The notes beneath the pieces are model-generated. The model was not told the DNA's origin. It worked only from the letters and a program-made list of their open reading frames with translations, and ran no database searches. The position numbers were made by a program, and so were the translations under genes. A stretch of DNA of 64,000 bases from Ochotona curzoniae (Eukaryota; Chordata; Mammalia; Lagomorpha; Ochotonidae), in NCBI RefSeq assembly GCF_017591425.1, contig NW_024467103.1, positions 124,001-188,000 of the forward strand, given 5' to 3'. How positions within the stretch are numbered: the stretch's first letter is position 1; each line of letters opens with the position of its first letter. Below, one piece after another: positions 53,340 to 64,000 of the stretch.

Positions 53340-55575
53340 TGCCGAAGGAGCAGCACAGGTCTTCCAGTGCCAAAACGACTCCACCTGCCTCAGGAACTTC
53401 ACATACCATCAGTTTTCCTACCAGATGTCCCGGAAACCGACTTGGGTCCCATCTTGTCCAATGCCCATTGAGCCCAGGATGATGAAATCAAGCATGTTGA
53501 ACACCCACCCCACCAAAACAACCATGTGGATCCTGACTCATGGCATTAAGAAGTCCACATCCAGAGACAAGTTCAGCGCCCAAGCCATTTCCAGCTACCA
53601 TGGAAACCAAGTGCTCTGGCAGCACATATGTCTGAAAGTGGATGTGACACCTAGGGATCTCAGTGTGTTGGTGAATGGCAACTAGCTGAAGGAGCAGGAC
53701 AGGTCTTCCAGTGCCAATATGACTCCACCTGCCTCAGGAACTTCACATGCCATCAGCTTTCCTACCAGATGACCCGGAAACCCACTTGCGTACCCATCTT
53801 GTCCAATGCCCATTGAGCCCAGGAGGATGAAATTAGGCATGTTGAACACCCACACAAAACAACCATGTGGATCCTGACTCAAGGCGCTAAGAAGTCCACA
53901 TCCAGAGACAAGTTCAGCGCCCAAGCCATTTCCAGCTCCCATGGAAACCAAGTGCTCTGGCAGCACATATGTCTGAAAGTGGATGTGACACCTAGGGATC
54001 TCAGTGTGTTGGTGAATGGCAACTTGCCGAAGGAGCAGCACAGCTCTTCCCGTACCAAATCGACTCCACCTGCCTCAGGAACTTCACATACCATCAGCTT
54101 TCCTACCAGATGTCCCGGAAACCGACTTGGGACCCATTCTTGCCCAATGCCCATTGAGCTCAGGATGATGAAACAACCAGGAATGTTGAACACCCACACA
54201 AAACAACCATTTGGATCCGCACTCAAGGCACTAAGAAGTCCACATCCAGAGACAAGTTCAGCGCCCAAGCCATTTCCAGCTCCCATGGAAACCAAGTGCT
54301 CTGGCAGCACATATGTCTGAAAGTGGATGTGACACCTAGGGATCTCAGTGTGTTGGTGAATGGCAAATTGCCGAAGGAGCAGGACAGGTCTTCCAGTGCC
54401 AAAACGACTCCACCTGCCTCAGGAACTTCACATACTGTCAGCTTTCCTAGCAGATGTCCCGGAAACCGAGTTGAGTCCCAACATGTCCAATGCCCATTGA
54501 GCCCAGGATGATGATACAAACAGGCATGTTGAACACCCACCCACACAAAACAACCATGTAGAACCTGACTCAAGGCGCTAAGAAGTCCACATCCAGAGAC
54601 AAGTTCAGCGCCCAAGCCATTTCCAGCTACCATGGAAACCAAGTGCTCTGGCAGCACATATGTCTGAAAGTGGATGTGACACCAAGGAATCTCAGTGTGT
54701 TGGTGAACGGCAACTTGCCGAAGGAGCAGCACAGGTCATCCAGTGCCAAAACGACTCCACCTGCCTCAGGAACTTCACATACTATCAGTTTTCCTACCAG
54801 ATGTCCCGGAGAAGAGTTCGGTCCATCTCGTCCAATGCCCATTGAGCCCAGGAGGATGAAATCATGCATGCTGAACACCCACACAAAACAACCATGTGGA
54901 TCCTGACTCAAGGCGCTAAGAAGTCCACATCCAGAGACAAGTTCAGCGCCCAAGACATTTCCAGCTACCATGTAAACCAAGTGCTCGGACAGAACATATG
55001 TCTGAAAGTGGATGTGACACCTCGGGATCTCAGTGTGTTGGTGAATGGCAACTAGCTGAAGGAGCAGGACAGGTCTTCCATTGCCAATATGACTCCACCT
55101 GCCTCAGTTACTTCACATACCATCAGCTTTCCTACCAGATGTCCCGGAAACCCACTTTGGTACCCATCTCGTCCAATGCCCATTGAGCACAGGATGAGGA
55201 AATTAGCCATGTTGAACACCCACACAAAACAACCATGTGGATCCTCACTCAAGGCGCTAAGAAGTCCACATCCAGAGACAAGTTCAGCGCCCAAGCCATT
55301 TCCAGCTACCATGGAAACCAAGTGCTCTGGCAGCACATATGTCTGAAAGTGGATGTGACACCTAGGGATCTCAGTGTGTTGGTGAATGGCAACTTGCCGA
55401 AGGAGCAGCACAGCTCTTCCAGTACCAAATCAACTCCACCTGCGTCAGGAACTTCACATACCATCAGCTTTCCTACCAGATGTCCCGGAAACCGAGTTCT
55501 GTCCCATCTCGTCCAATGCCCATTGAGCCCAGAATGATGAAACTTGCCATGTTGAACACCCACACAATACAACCA
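53340..55575 (+). repeat. Spacer segment X, copy 2
   Basis: About 6.5 monomers with the markers ATCAAGCATG, CTCATGGCATTAAG, CAACTAGCTGAAGG, CCAGATGACCCGG, CACATACTGTCAGC and CCCGGAGAAGAGTTCGG. It lies between HOR copies c and d. The next copy lies 6,492-6,493 bp to the right. Unlike copy 1 it is complete, so it can serve as a guide to what the N gap interrupts. Confidence 0.85.
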
Positions 55576-57620
55576 TGTGGATCCTGACTCAAGGCGCTAA
55601 GAAGTCCACATCCAGAGACAAGTTCAGCGCCCAAGCCATTTCCAGCTACCATGGAAACCAAGTGCTCTGGCAGCACATATGTCTGAAAGTGGATGTGATA
55701 CCTAGGGATCTCAGTGTGTTGGTGAATGGCAACTTGCCGAAGGAGCAGCACAGCTCTTCCAGTGCCAAAACGACTCCACCTGCCTCAGGAACTTCACATA
55801 CCATCAGCTTTCCTACCAGATGTCCCGGAAAACGTCTTGGGTCCCATTTCGTCCAATGCCCATGGAGCCCAGGATGATGAAACCAGGCATGTTGAACACC
55901 CACCCCACACAAAACAACCATTTGGATCCTGACTCAAGGCGCTAAGAAGTCCACATCCAGAGACAAGTTCAGCGCCCAAGCCATTTCCAGCTACCATGGA
56001 AACCAAGTGCTCTGGCAGCACATATGTCTGAAAGTGGATGTGACACCCAGGGTTCTCAGTGTGTTGGTGAATGGCACCTTGCCGAAGGAGCAGGACAAGT
56101 CTTCCATTGCCAAAACAACTCCACCTGCCTCAGGAACTTCACATACCATCAGCTTTCCTAGCAGATGTCCCGGATACCGAGTTATGTCCCATCTCTTCCA
56201 ATGCCCATTGAGCAGAGGATGATGAAATCAGGCATGATGAACAAGCACACAAAACAACCATGTAGATCCTGACTCAAGGGACTAAGAAGTCCACATCCAG
56301 AGACAAGTTCAGCGCCCAAGCCATTTCCAGCTACCATTTAAACCAAGTGCTCTGGCAGCACATATGTCTGAAAGAGGATGTGACACCTCGGGATCTCAGT
56401 GTGTTGGTGAATGGCAACTTGCTGAAGGAGCAGCACAGCTCTTCCAGTGCCAAAACGACTCCACCTGCCTCAGGAACTTCACATACCATCAGCTTTCCTA
56501 GCAGATGTCACGGAAACCGTCTTGGGTCCCATTTTGTCCAATGCCCATTGAGCCCAAGATTATACAACCAGGCATGTTGAACACCCACGCCAAACAACCA
56601 TGTGGATCCTCTCTCAAGGCGCTAAGAATTCCACATCCAGAGACAAGTTCAGCGCCCAAGCCATTTCCAGCTACCATGGAAACCAAGTGCTCTGGCAGCA
56701 CATATGTCTGAAAGTGGATGTGACACCTAGGGATCTCAGTGTGTTGGTGAATGGCACCTTGCCGAAGGAGCAGGACAAGTCTTCCATTGCCAAAACAACT
56801 CCACCTGCCTCAGGAACTTCACATACCATCAGCTTTCCTAGCAGATGTCTCGGATACCGAGTTATGTCCCATCTCTTCCAATGCCCATTGAGCAGAGGAT
56901 GATGAAATCAGGCATGATGAACAAGCACACAAAACAACCATGTACATCCTGACTCAAGGGACTAAGAAGTCCACATCCAGAGACAAGTTCAGCGCCCAAG
57001 CCATTTCCAGCTACCATTTAAACCAAGTGCTCTGGCAGCACATATGTCTGAAAGAGGATGTGACACCTAGGGATCTCAGTGTGTTGGTGAATGGCAACTT
57101 GCTGAAGGAGCAGCACAGCTCTTCCTGTGCCAAAACGACTCCACCTGCCTCAGGAACTTCACATACCATCAGCTTTCCTAGCAGATGTCCCGGAAACCGT
57201 CTTGGGTCCCATTTTGTCCAATGCCCATTGAGCCCAAGATTATACAACCAGGCATGTTGAACACCCACGCCAAACAACCATGTGGATCCTCTCTCAAGGC
57301 GCTAAGAATTCCACATCCAGAGACAAGTTCAGCGCCCAAGCCATTTCCAGCTACCATGGAAACCAAGTGCTCTGGCAGCACATATGTCTGAAAGTGGATG
57401 TGACACCTAGGGATCTCAGTGTGTTGGTGAATGGCAACTTGCCGAAGGAGCAGCACAGCTCTTCCAGTGCCAAAACGACTCCACCTGCCTCAGGAACTTC
57501 ACATACCATCAGCTTTCCTACCAGATGTCCCGGAAACCGAGTTCTGTCCCATCTCGTCCAATGCCCATTGAGCCCAGAATGATGAAACTTGCCATGTTGA
57601 ACACCCACACAATACAACCA
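55576..57620 (+). repeat. Six-monomer HOR unit, copy d (2,045 bp)
   Basis: Near-copy of unit b at an offset of 6,497 bp with the same six monomer types in order. The fifth monomer starts TGTACATCC and has CCATTTAAACC where copy b has CCATGGAAACC, which shows small-scale exchange between monomers 3 and 5. Confidence 0.88.
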
Positions 57621-59672
57621 TGTGGATCCTGACTCAAGGCGCTAAGAAGTCCACATCCAGAGACAAGTTCAGCGCCCAAGCCATTTCCAGCTACCATGGA
57701 AACCAAGTGCTCTGGCAGCACATATGTCTGAAAGTGGATGTGATACCTAGGGATCTCAGTGTGTTGGTGAATGGCAACTTGCCGAAGGAGCAGCACAGCT
57801 CTTCCAGTGCCAAAACGACTCCACCTGCCTCAGGAACTTCACATACCATCAGCTTTCCTACCAGATGTCCCGGAAAACGTCTTGGGTCCCATCTCGTCCA
57901 ATGCCAATGGAGCCCAGGATGATGAAACCAGGCATGTTGAACACCCACCCCACACAAAACAACCATTTGGATCCTGACTCAAGGCGCTAAGAAGTCCACA
58001 TCCAGAGACAAGTTCAGCGCCCAAGCCATTTCCAGCTACCATGGAAACCAAGTGCTCTGGCAGCACATATGTCTGAAAGTGGATGTGACATCCAGGGTTC
58101 TCAGTGTGTTGGTGAATGGCACCTTGCCGAAGGAGCAGGACAAGTCTTCCATTGCCAAAACAACTCCACCTGCCTCAGGAACTTCACATACCATCAGCTT
58201 TCCTAGCAGATGTCCCGGATACCGAGTTATGTCCCATCTCTTCCAATGCCCATTGAGCAGAGGATGATGAAATCAGGCATGATGAACAAGCACACAAAAC
58301 AACCATGTAGATCCTGACTCAAGGGACTAAGAAGTCCACATCCAGAGACAAGTTCAGCGCCCAAGCCATTTCCAGCTACCATTTAAACCAAGTGCTCTGG
58401 CAGCACATATGTCTGAAAGAGGATGTGACACCTCGGGATCTCAGTGTGTTGGTGAATGGCAACTTGCTGAAGGAGCAGCACAGCTCTTCCAGTGCCAAAA
58501 CGACTCCACCTGCCTCAGGAACTTCACATACCATCAGCTTTCCTAGCAGATGTCACGGAAACCGTCTTGGGTCCCATTTTGTCCAATGCCCATTGAGCCC
58601 AAGATTATACAACCAGGCATGTTGAACACCCACGCCAAACAACCATGTGGATCCTCTCTCAAGGCGCTAAGAATTCCACATCCAGAGACAAGTTCAGCGC
58701 CCAAGCCATTTCCAGCTACCATGGAAACCAAGTGCTCTGGCAGCACATATGTCTGAAAGTGGATGTGACACCTAGGGATCTCAGTGTGTTGGTGAATGGC
58801 ACCTTGCCGAAGGAGCAGGACAAGTCTTCCATTGCCAAAACAACTCCACCTGCCTCAGGAACTTCACATACCATCAGCTTTCCTAGCAGATGTCTCGGAT
58901 ACCGAGTTATGTCCCATCTCTTCCAATGCCCATTGAGCAGAGGATGATGAAATCAGGCATGATGAACAAGCACACAAAACAACCATGTAGATCCTGACTC
59001 AAGGGACTAAGAAGTCCACATCCAGAGACAAGTTCAGCGCCCAAGCCATTTCCAGCTACCATTTAAACCAAGTGCTCTGGCAGCACATATGTCTGAAAGA
59101 GGATGTGACACCTAGGGATCTCAGTGTGTTGGTGAATGGCAACTTGCTGAAGGAGCAGCACAGCTCTTCCTGTGCCAAAACGACTCCACCTGCCTCAGGA
59201 ACTTCACATACCATCAGCTTTCCTAGCAGATGTCCCGGAAACCGTCTTGGGTCCCATTTTGTCCAATGCCCATTGAGCCCAAGATTATACAACCAGGCAT
59301 GTTGAACACCCACGCCAAACAACCATGTGGATCCTCACTCAAGGCGCTAAGAATTCCACATCCAGAGACAAGTTCAGCGCCCAAGCCATTTCCAGCTACC
59401 ATGGAAACCAAGTGCTCTGGCAGCACATATGTCTGAAAGTGGATGTGACAACTAGGGATCTCAGTGTGTTGGTGAATGGCAACTTGCCGAAGGAGCAGCA
59501 TAGGTCTTCCTGTGCAAAACGACTCCACCTGCCTCAGGAACTTCACATACCATCAGCTTTCCTAGCAGATGTCCCGGAAACCGAGTTGAGTCCCAACTTG
59601 TCCAATGCCCATTGAGCCCAGGATGATGATACAACCAGGCATGTTGAACACCCAACCCACACAAAACAACCA
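57621..59672 (+). repeat. Six-monomer HOR unit, copy e (2,052 bp)
   Basis: Tandem to copy d at an offset of 2,045 bp for the first five monomers. Monomer 6, from 59,326, starts in the same way but its second half switches to the type with GTGCAAAACG and GATGATGATACAACCAGG. That marks the junction into segment X copy 3. Confidence 0.87.
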
Positions 59673-59832
59673 TGTAGAACCTGACTCAAGGCGCTAAGAA
59701 GTCCACATCCAGAGACAAGTTCAGCGCCCAAGCCATTTCCAGCTACCATGGAAACCAAGTGCTCTGGCAGCACATATGTCTGAAAGTGGATGTGACACCA
59801 AGGGATCTCAGTGTGTTGGTGAACGGCAACTT

Positions 59833-61960
59833 GCCGAAGGAGCAGCACAGGTCTTCCAGTGCCAAAACGACTCCACTAGCCTCAGGAACTTCACATACCA
59901 TCAGTTTTCCTACCAGATGTCCCGGAAACCGACTTGGGTCCCATCTTGTCCAATGCCCATTGAGCCCAGGATGATGAAATCAAGCATGTTGAACACCCAC
60001 ACCACACAAAACAACCATGTGGATCCTGACTCATGGCATTAAGAAGTCCACATCCAGAGACAAGTTCAGCGCCCAAGCCATTTCCAGCTACCATGGAAAC
60101 CAAGTGCTCTGGCAGCACATATGTCTGAAAGTGGATGTGACACCTAGGGATCTCAGTGTGTTGGTGAATGGCAACTAGCTGAAGGAGCAGGACAGGTCTT
60201 CCAGTGCCAATATGACTCCACCTGCCTCAGGAACTTCACATACCATCAGCTTTCCTAGCAGATGACCCGGAAACCCACTTGGGTACTCATCTTGTCCAAT
60301 GCCCATTGAGCCCAGGAGGATGAAATTAGCTATGTTGAACACCCACACAAAACAACCATGTGGATCCTCACTCAAGGCGCTGAGATCTCCACATCCAGAG
60401 ACAAGTTCAGCGCCCAAGCCATTTCCAGCTACCATGGAAACCAAGTGCTCTGGCAGCACATATGTCTGAAAGTGGATGTGACACCTAGGGATCTCAGTGT
60501 GTTGGTGAATGGCAACTTGCCGAAGGAGCAGCACAGCTCTTCCCGTACCAAATCGACTCCACCTGCCTCAGGAACTTCACATACCATCAGCTTTCCTACC
60601 AGATGTCCCGGAAACCGACTTGGGACCCATCTTGCCCAATGCCCATTGAGCTCAGGATGATGAAACAACCAGGAATGTTGAACACCCACACAAAACAACC
60701 ATTTGGATCCGCACTCAAGGCACTAAGAAGTCCACATCCAGAGACAAGTTCAGCGCCCAAGCCATTTCCAGCTCCCATGGAAACCAAGTGCTCTGGCAGC
60801 ACATATGTCTGAAAGTGGATGTGACACCTAGGGATCTCAGTGTGTTGGTGAATGGCAAATTGCCGAAGGAGCAGCACAGCTCTTCCAGTGCCAAAACGAC
60901 TCCACCTGCCTCAGGAACTTCACATACTGTCAGCTTTCCTAGCAGATGTCCCGGAACCGAATTGAGTCCCAACATGTCCAATGCCCATTGAGCCCAGGAT
61001 GATGATACAAACAGGCATGTTGAACACCCACCCCACACAAAACAACCATGTAGAACCTGACTCAAGGCGCTAAGAAGTCCACATCCAGAGACAAGTTCAG
61101 CGCCCAAGCCATTTCCAGCTACCATGGAAACCAAGTGCTCTGGCAGCACATATGTCTGAAAGTGGATGTGACACCAAGGAATCTCAGTGTGTTGGTGAAC
61201 GGCAACTTGCCGAAGGAGCAGCACAGGTCATCCAGTGCCAAAACGACTCCACCTGCCTCAGGAACTTCACATACTATCAGTTTTCCTACCAGATGTCCCG
61301 GAGAAGAGTTCGGTCCATCTCGTCCAATGCCCATTGAGCCCAGGAGGATGAAATCATGCATGCTGAACACCCACACAAAACAACCATGTGGATCCTGACT
61401 CAAGGCGCTAAGAAGTCGACATCCAGAGACAAGTTCAGCGCCCAAGACATTTCCAGCTACCATGGAAACCAAGTGCTCGGACAGAACATATGTCTGAAAG
61501 TGGATGTGACACCTCGGGATCTCAGTGTGTTGGTGAATGGCAACTAGCTGAAGGAGCAGGACAGGTCTTCCAGTGCCAATATGACTCCACCTGCCTCAGT
61601 TACTTCACATACCATCAGCTTTCCTACCAGATGTCCCGGAAACCGAGCTGGGTACCCATCTCGTCCAATGCCCATTGAGCACAGGATGAGGAAATTAGCC
61701 ATGTTGAACACCCACACAAAACAACCATGTGGATCCTCACTCAAGGCGCTAAGAAGTCCACATCCAGAGACAAGTTCAGCGCCCAAGCCATTTCCAGCTA
61801 CCATGGAAACCAAGTGCTCTGGCAGCACATATGTCTGAAAGTGGATGTGACACCTAGGGATCTCAGTGTGTTGGTGAATGGCAACTTGCCGAAGGAGCAG
61901 CACAGCTCTTCCAGTACCAAATCAACTCCACCTGCGTCAGGAACTTCACATACCATCAGC
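59833..61960 (+). repeat. Spacer segment X, copy 3
   Basis: Third copy of segment X, 6,492-6,493 bp from copy 2, with the same rare markers. It has a 1-bp deletion near 60,955 (CCCGGAACCGAATTG) and GAAGTCGACATCC in the monomer from 61,389, the latter shared with the sequence flanking the N gap. Confidence 0.85.
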
Positions 61961-62990
61961 TTTCCTAGCAGATGTCCCGGATACCGAGTTATGTCCCATC
62001 TCTTCCAATGCCCATTGAGCCCAGGATGATGAAATCAGGCATGATGAACAAGCACACAAAACAACCATGTAGATCCTGACTCAAGGGACTAAGAAGTCCA
62101 CATCCAGAGACAAGTTCAGCGCCCAAGCCATTTCCAGCTACCATTTAAACCAAGTGCTCTGGCAGCACATATGTCTGAAAGAGGATGTGACACCTAGGGA
62201 TCTCAGTGTGTTGGTGAATGGCAACTTGCTGAAGGAGCAGCACAGCTCTTCCAGTGCCAAAACGACTCCACCTGCCTCAGGAACTTCACATACCATCAGC
62301 TTTCCTAGCAGATGTCCCGGAAACCGTCTTGGGTCCCATTTTGTCCAATGCCCATTGAGCCCAAGATTATACAACCAGGCATGTTGAACACCCACGCCAA
62401 ACAACCATGTGGATCCTCTCTCAAGGCGCTAAGAATTCCACATCCAGAGACAAGTTCAGCGCCCAAGCCATTTCCAGCTACCATGGAAACCAAGTGCTCT
62501 GGCAGCACATATGTCTGAAAGTGGATGTGACACCCAGGGTTCTCAGTGTGTTGGTGAATGGCACCTTGCCGAAGGAGCAGGACAAGTCTTCCAGTGCCAA
62601 AACAACTCCACCTGCCTCAGGAACTTCACATACCATCAGCTTTCCTAGCAGATGTCCCGGATACCGAGTTATGTCCCATCTCTTCCAATGCCCATTGAGC
62701 AGAGGATGATGAAATCAGGCATGATGAACAAGCACACAAAACAACCATGTACATCCTGACTCAAGGGACTAAGAAGTCCACATCCAGAGACAAGTTCAGC
62801 GCCCAAGCCATTTCCAGCTACCATTTAAACCAAGTGCTCTGGCAGCACATATGTCTGAAAGAGGATGTGACACCTAGGGATCTCAGTGTGTTGGTGAATG
62901 GCAACTTGCTGAAGGAGCAGCACAGCTCTTCCTGTGCCAAAACGACTCCACCTGCCTCAGGAACTTCACATACTGTCAGCTTTCATAGCA
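61961..62990 (+). repeat. Partial six-monomer HOR unit (three monomers)
   Basis: Three monomers starting at about 62,067, 62,408 and 62,748 match monomers 3, 4 and 5 of the six-monomer unit (CCATTTAAACC, AAGATTATACAACCAGG, TGTACATCC). The first three types of the unit are missing after segment X, so the super-repeat is interrupted here. Confidence 0.8.
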
Positions 62991-63715
62991 GATGTCCCGG
63001 ATACCGAGTTGAGTCCCAACTTGTCCAATGCCCATTGAGCCCAGGATGATGATACAACCAGGCATGTTGAACACCCAACCCACACAAAACAACCATGTAG
63101 AACCTGACTCAAGGCGCTAAGAAGTCCATATCCAGAGACAAGTTCAGCGCCCAAGCCATTTCCAGCTACCATGGAAACCAAGTGCTCTGGCAGCACATAT
63201 GTCTGAAAGTGGATGTGACACCAAGCGATCTCAGTGTGTTGGTGAACGGCAACTTGCCGAAGGAGCAGCACAGGTCTTCCAGTGCCAAAACGACTCCACC
63301 AGCCTCAGGAACTTCACATACCATCAGTTTTCCTACCAGATGTCCCGGAAACCGACTTGGGTCCCATCTTGTCCAATGCCCATTGAGCCCAGGATGATGA
63401 AATCAAGCATGTTGAACACCCACACCACACAAAACAACCATGTGGATCCTGACTCATGGCATTAAGAAGTCCACATCCAGAGACAAGTTCAGCGCCCAAG
63501 CCATTTCCAGCTACCATGGAAACCAAGTGCTCTGGCAGCACATATGTCTGAAAGTGGATGTGACACCTAGGGATCTCAGTGTGTTGGTGAATGGCAACTA
63601 GCTGAAGGAGCAGCACAGCTCTTCCAGTGCCAAAACGACTCCACCTGCCTCAGGAACTTCACATACCATCAGCTTTCCTAGCAAATGACCCGGAAACCCA
63701 CTTGGGTACTCATCT
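62966..63715 (+). repeat. Block copied from 59,543-60,290
   Basis: Repeats the block at 59,543-60,290 at an offset of 3,423 bp (10 monomers), including GATGATGATACAACCAGG, CACCCAACCC, ATCAAGCATG and CTCATGGCATTAAG. It restarts the early part of segment X before the window ends. Confidence 0.8.
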
Positions 63716-64000
63716 TGTCCAATGCCCATTGAGCCCAGGAGGATGAAATTAGCTATGTTGAACACCCACACAAAACAACCATGTGGATCCTGACTCAAGG
63801 CGCTAAGAAGTCCACATCCAGAGACAAGTTCAGCGCCCAAGCCATTTCCAGCTACCATGGAAACCAAGTGCTCTGGCAGCACATATGTCTGAAAGAGGAT
63901 GTGACACCTAGGGATCTCAGTGTGTTGGTGAATGGCAACTTGCCGAAGGAGCAGCACAGCTCTTCCCGTACCAAATCGACTCCACCTGCCTCAGGAACTT

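Larger units (their letters stand above)
46166..64000 (+). repeat. Satellite array, block 3 (about 340-bp monomer)
   Basis: About 52 monomers of the same family and orientation, running to the window edge. Organisation is the most regular in the window: six-monomer HOR units of about 2,045 bp alternate with copies of segment X. Common types here have CCATTTAAACC in place of CCATGGAAACC, GTGATACCTAGGG in place of GTGACACC, CGGATACCGAGTTATG, and AAGATTATACAACCAGG. No gene or mobile element is visible. Confidence 0.97.

Noticed and set aside
1..64000. Several hundred open frames of 60-190 codons on both strands within the satellite
   Set aside because: They repeat with each monomer, occur in overlapping frames on both strands, and lose frame at each boundary because 340 is not divisible by 3. 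The longest ones arise from 1-bp or 5-bp spacer changes. None has a recognisable domain, so none is called as a gene.
1..64000. CRISPR array, because of the regular direct repeats
   Set aside because: The repeat unit is about 340 bp and contiguous, with no unique spacers between short repeats, and no cas genes are present.

Overview
The window contains no gene I can support. It is almost entirely one satellite DNA family: a head-to-tail tandem array with a monomer of about 340 bp (range 338-346 bp), always in the same orientation, filling about 1-10,721 and 17,063-64,000 (roughly 168 monomers). Monomers differ by single-base changes and by a few short indels, and blocks of 3 to about 20 monomers recur as near-copies. 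That is higher-order repeat (HOR) organisation, typical of centromeric or pericentromeric arrays or large heterochromatic blocks in eukaryotes. The reference monomer has about six CpG sites against roughly 20 expected from base composition, and several of these sites vary between CG and TG/CA. This fits a CpG-methylating genome, most likely a vertebrate. I do not recognise the family by name and cannot name the species. The 100-N gap shows the window comes from a scaffolded assembly.

Layout. (1) 1-10,721: 31 full monomers plus 120 bp, with a tandem three-monomer duplication (1,025 bp) at the start, a segment repeated 6,835 bp apart and another repeated 2,723 bp apart. (2) 10,722-17,062: an interruption of about 6.34 kb. 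The array does not stop cleanly. It first decays into insertion-inflated satellite words (to about 11,560), then unrecognisable sequence, then an A-rich T-poor stretch (about 12,720-14,790), then an extremely G-rich, almost C-free stretch (about 15,180-17,020), and returns to satellite through about 30 noisy bases. I read this most easily as low-quality long-read sequence left in the assembly, but it could be real. (3) 17,063-46,065: satellite with a 2,384-bp seven-monomer tandem duplication (20,550-25,319) and several dispersed block duplications. (4) 46,066-46,165: exactly 100 N. (5) 46,166-64,000: the most regular HOR, in which a six-monomer unit of about 2,045 bp occurs three times in tandem (47,035-53,180) and twice more (55,576-59,672). 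These blocks alternate with a different segment of about 2.2 kb, giving a super-period of about 6.49 kb.

No proteins act together here. Open frames of 60-190 codons occur in nearly every monomer on both strands, but they are a by-product of the repeat: 340 is not a multiple of 3 and the frames do not continue from monomer to monomer. If the DNA has a function it would be structural (chromatin, centromere or heterochromatin). The sequence shows the substrate for that, not proof of it.
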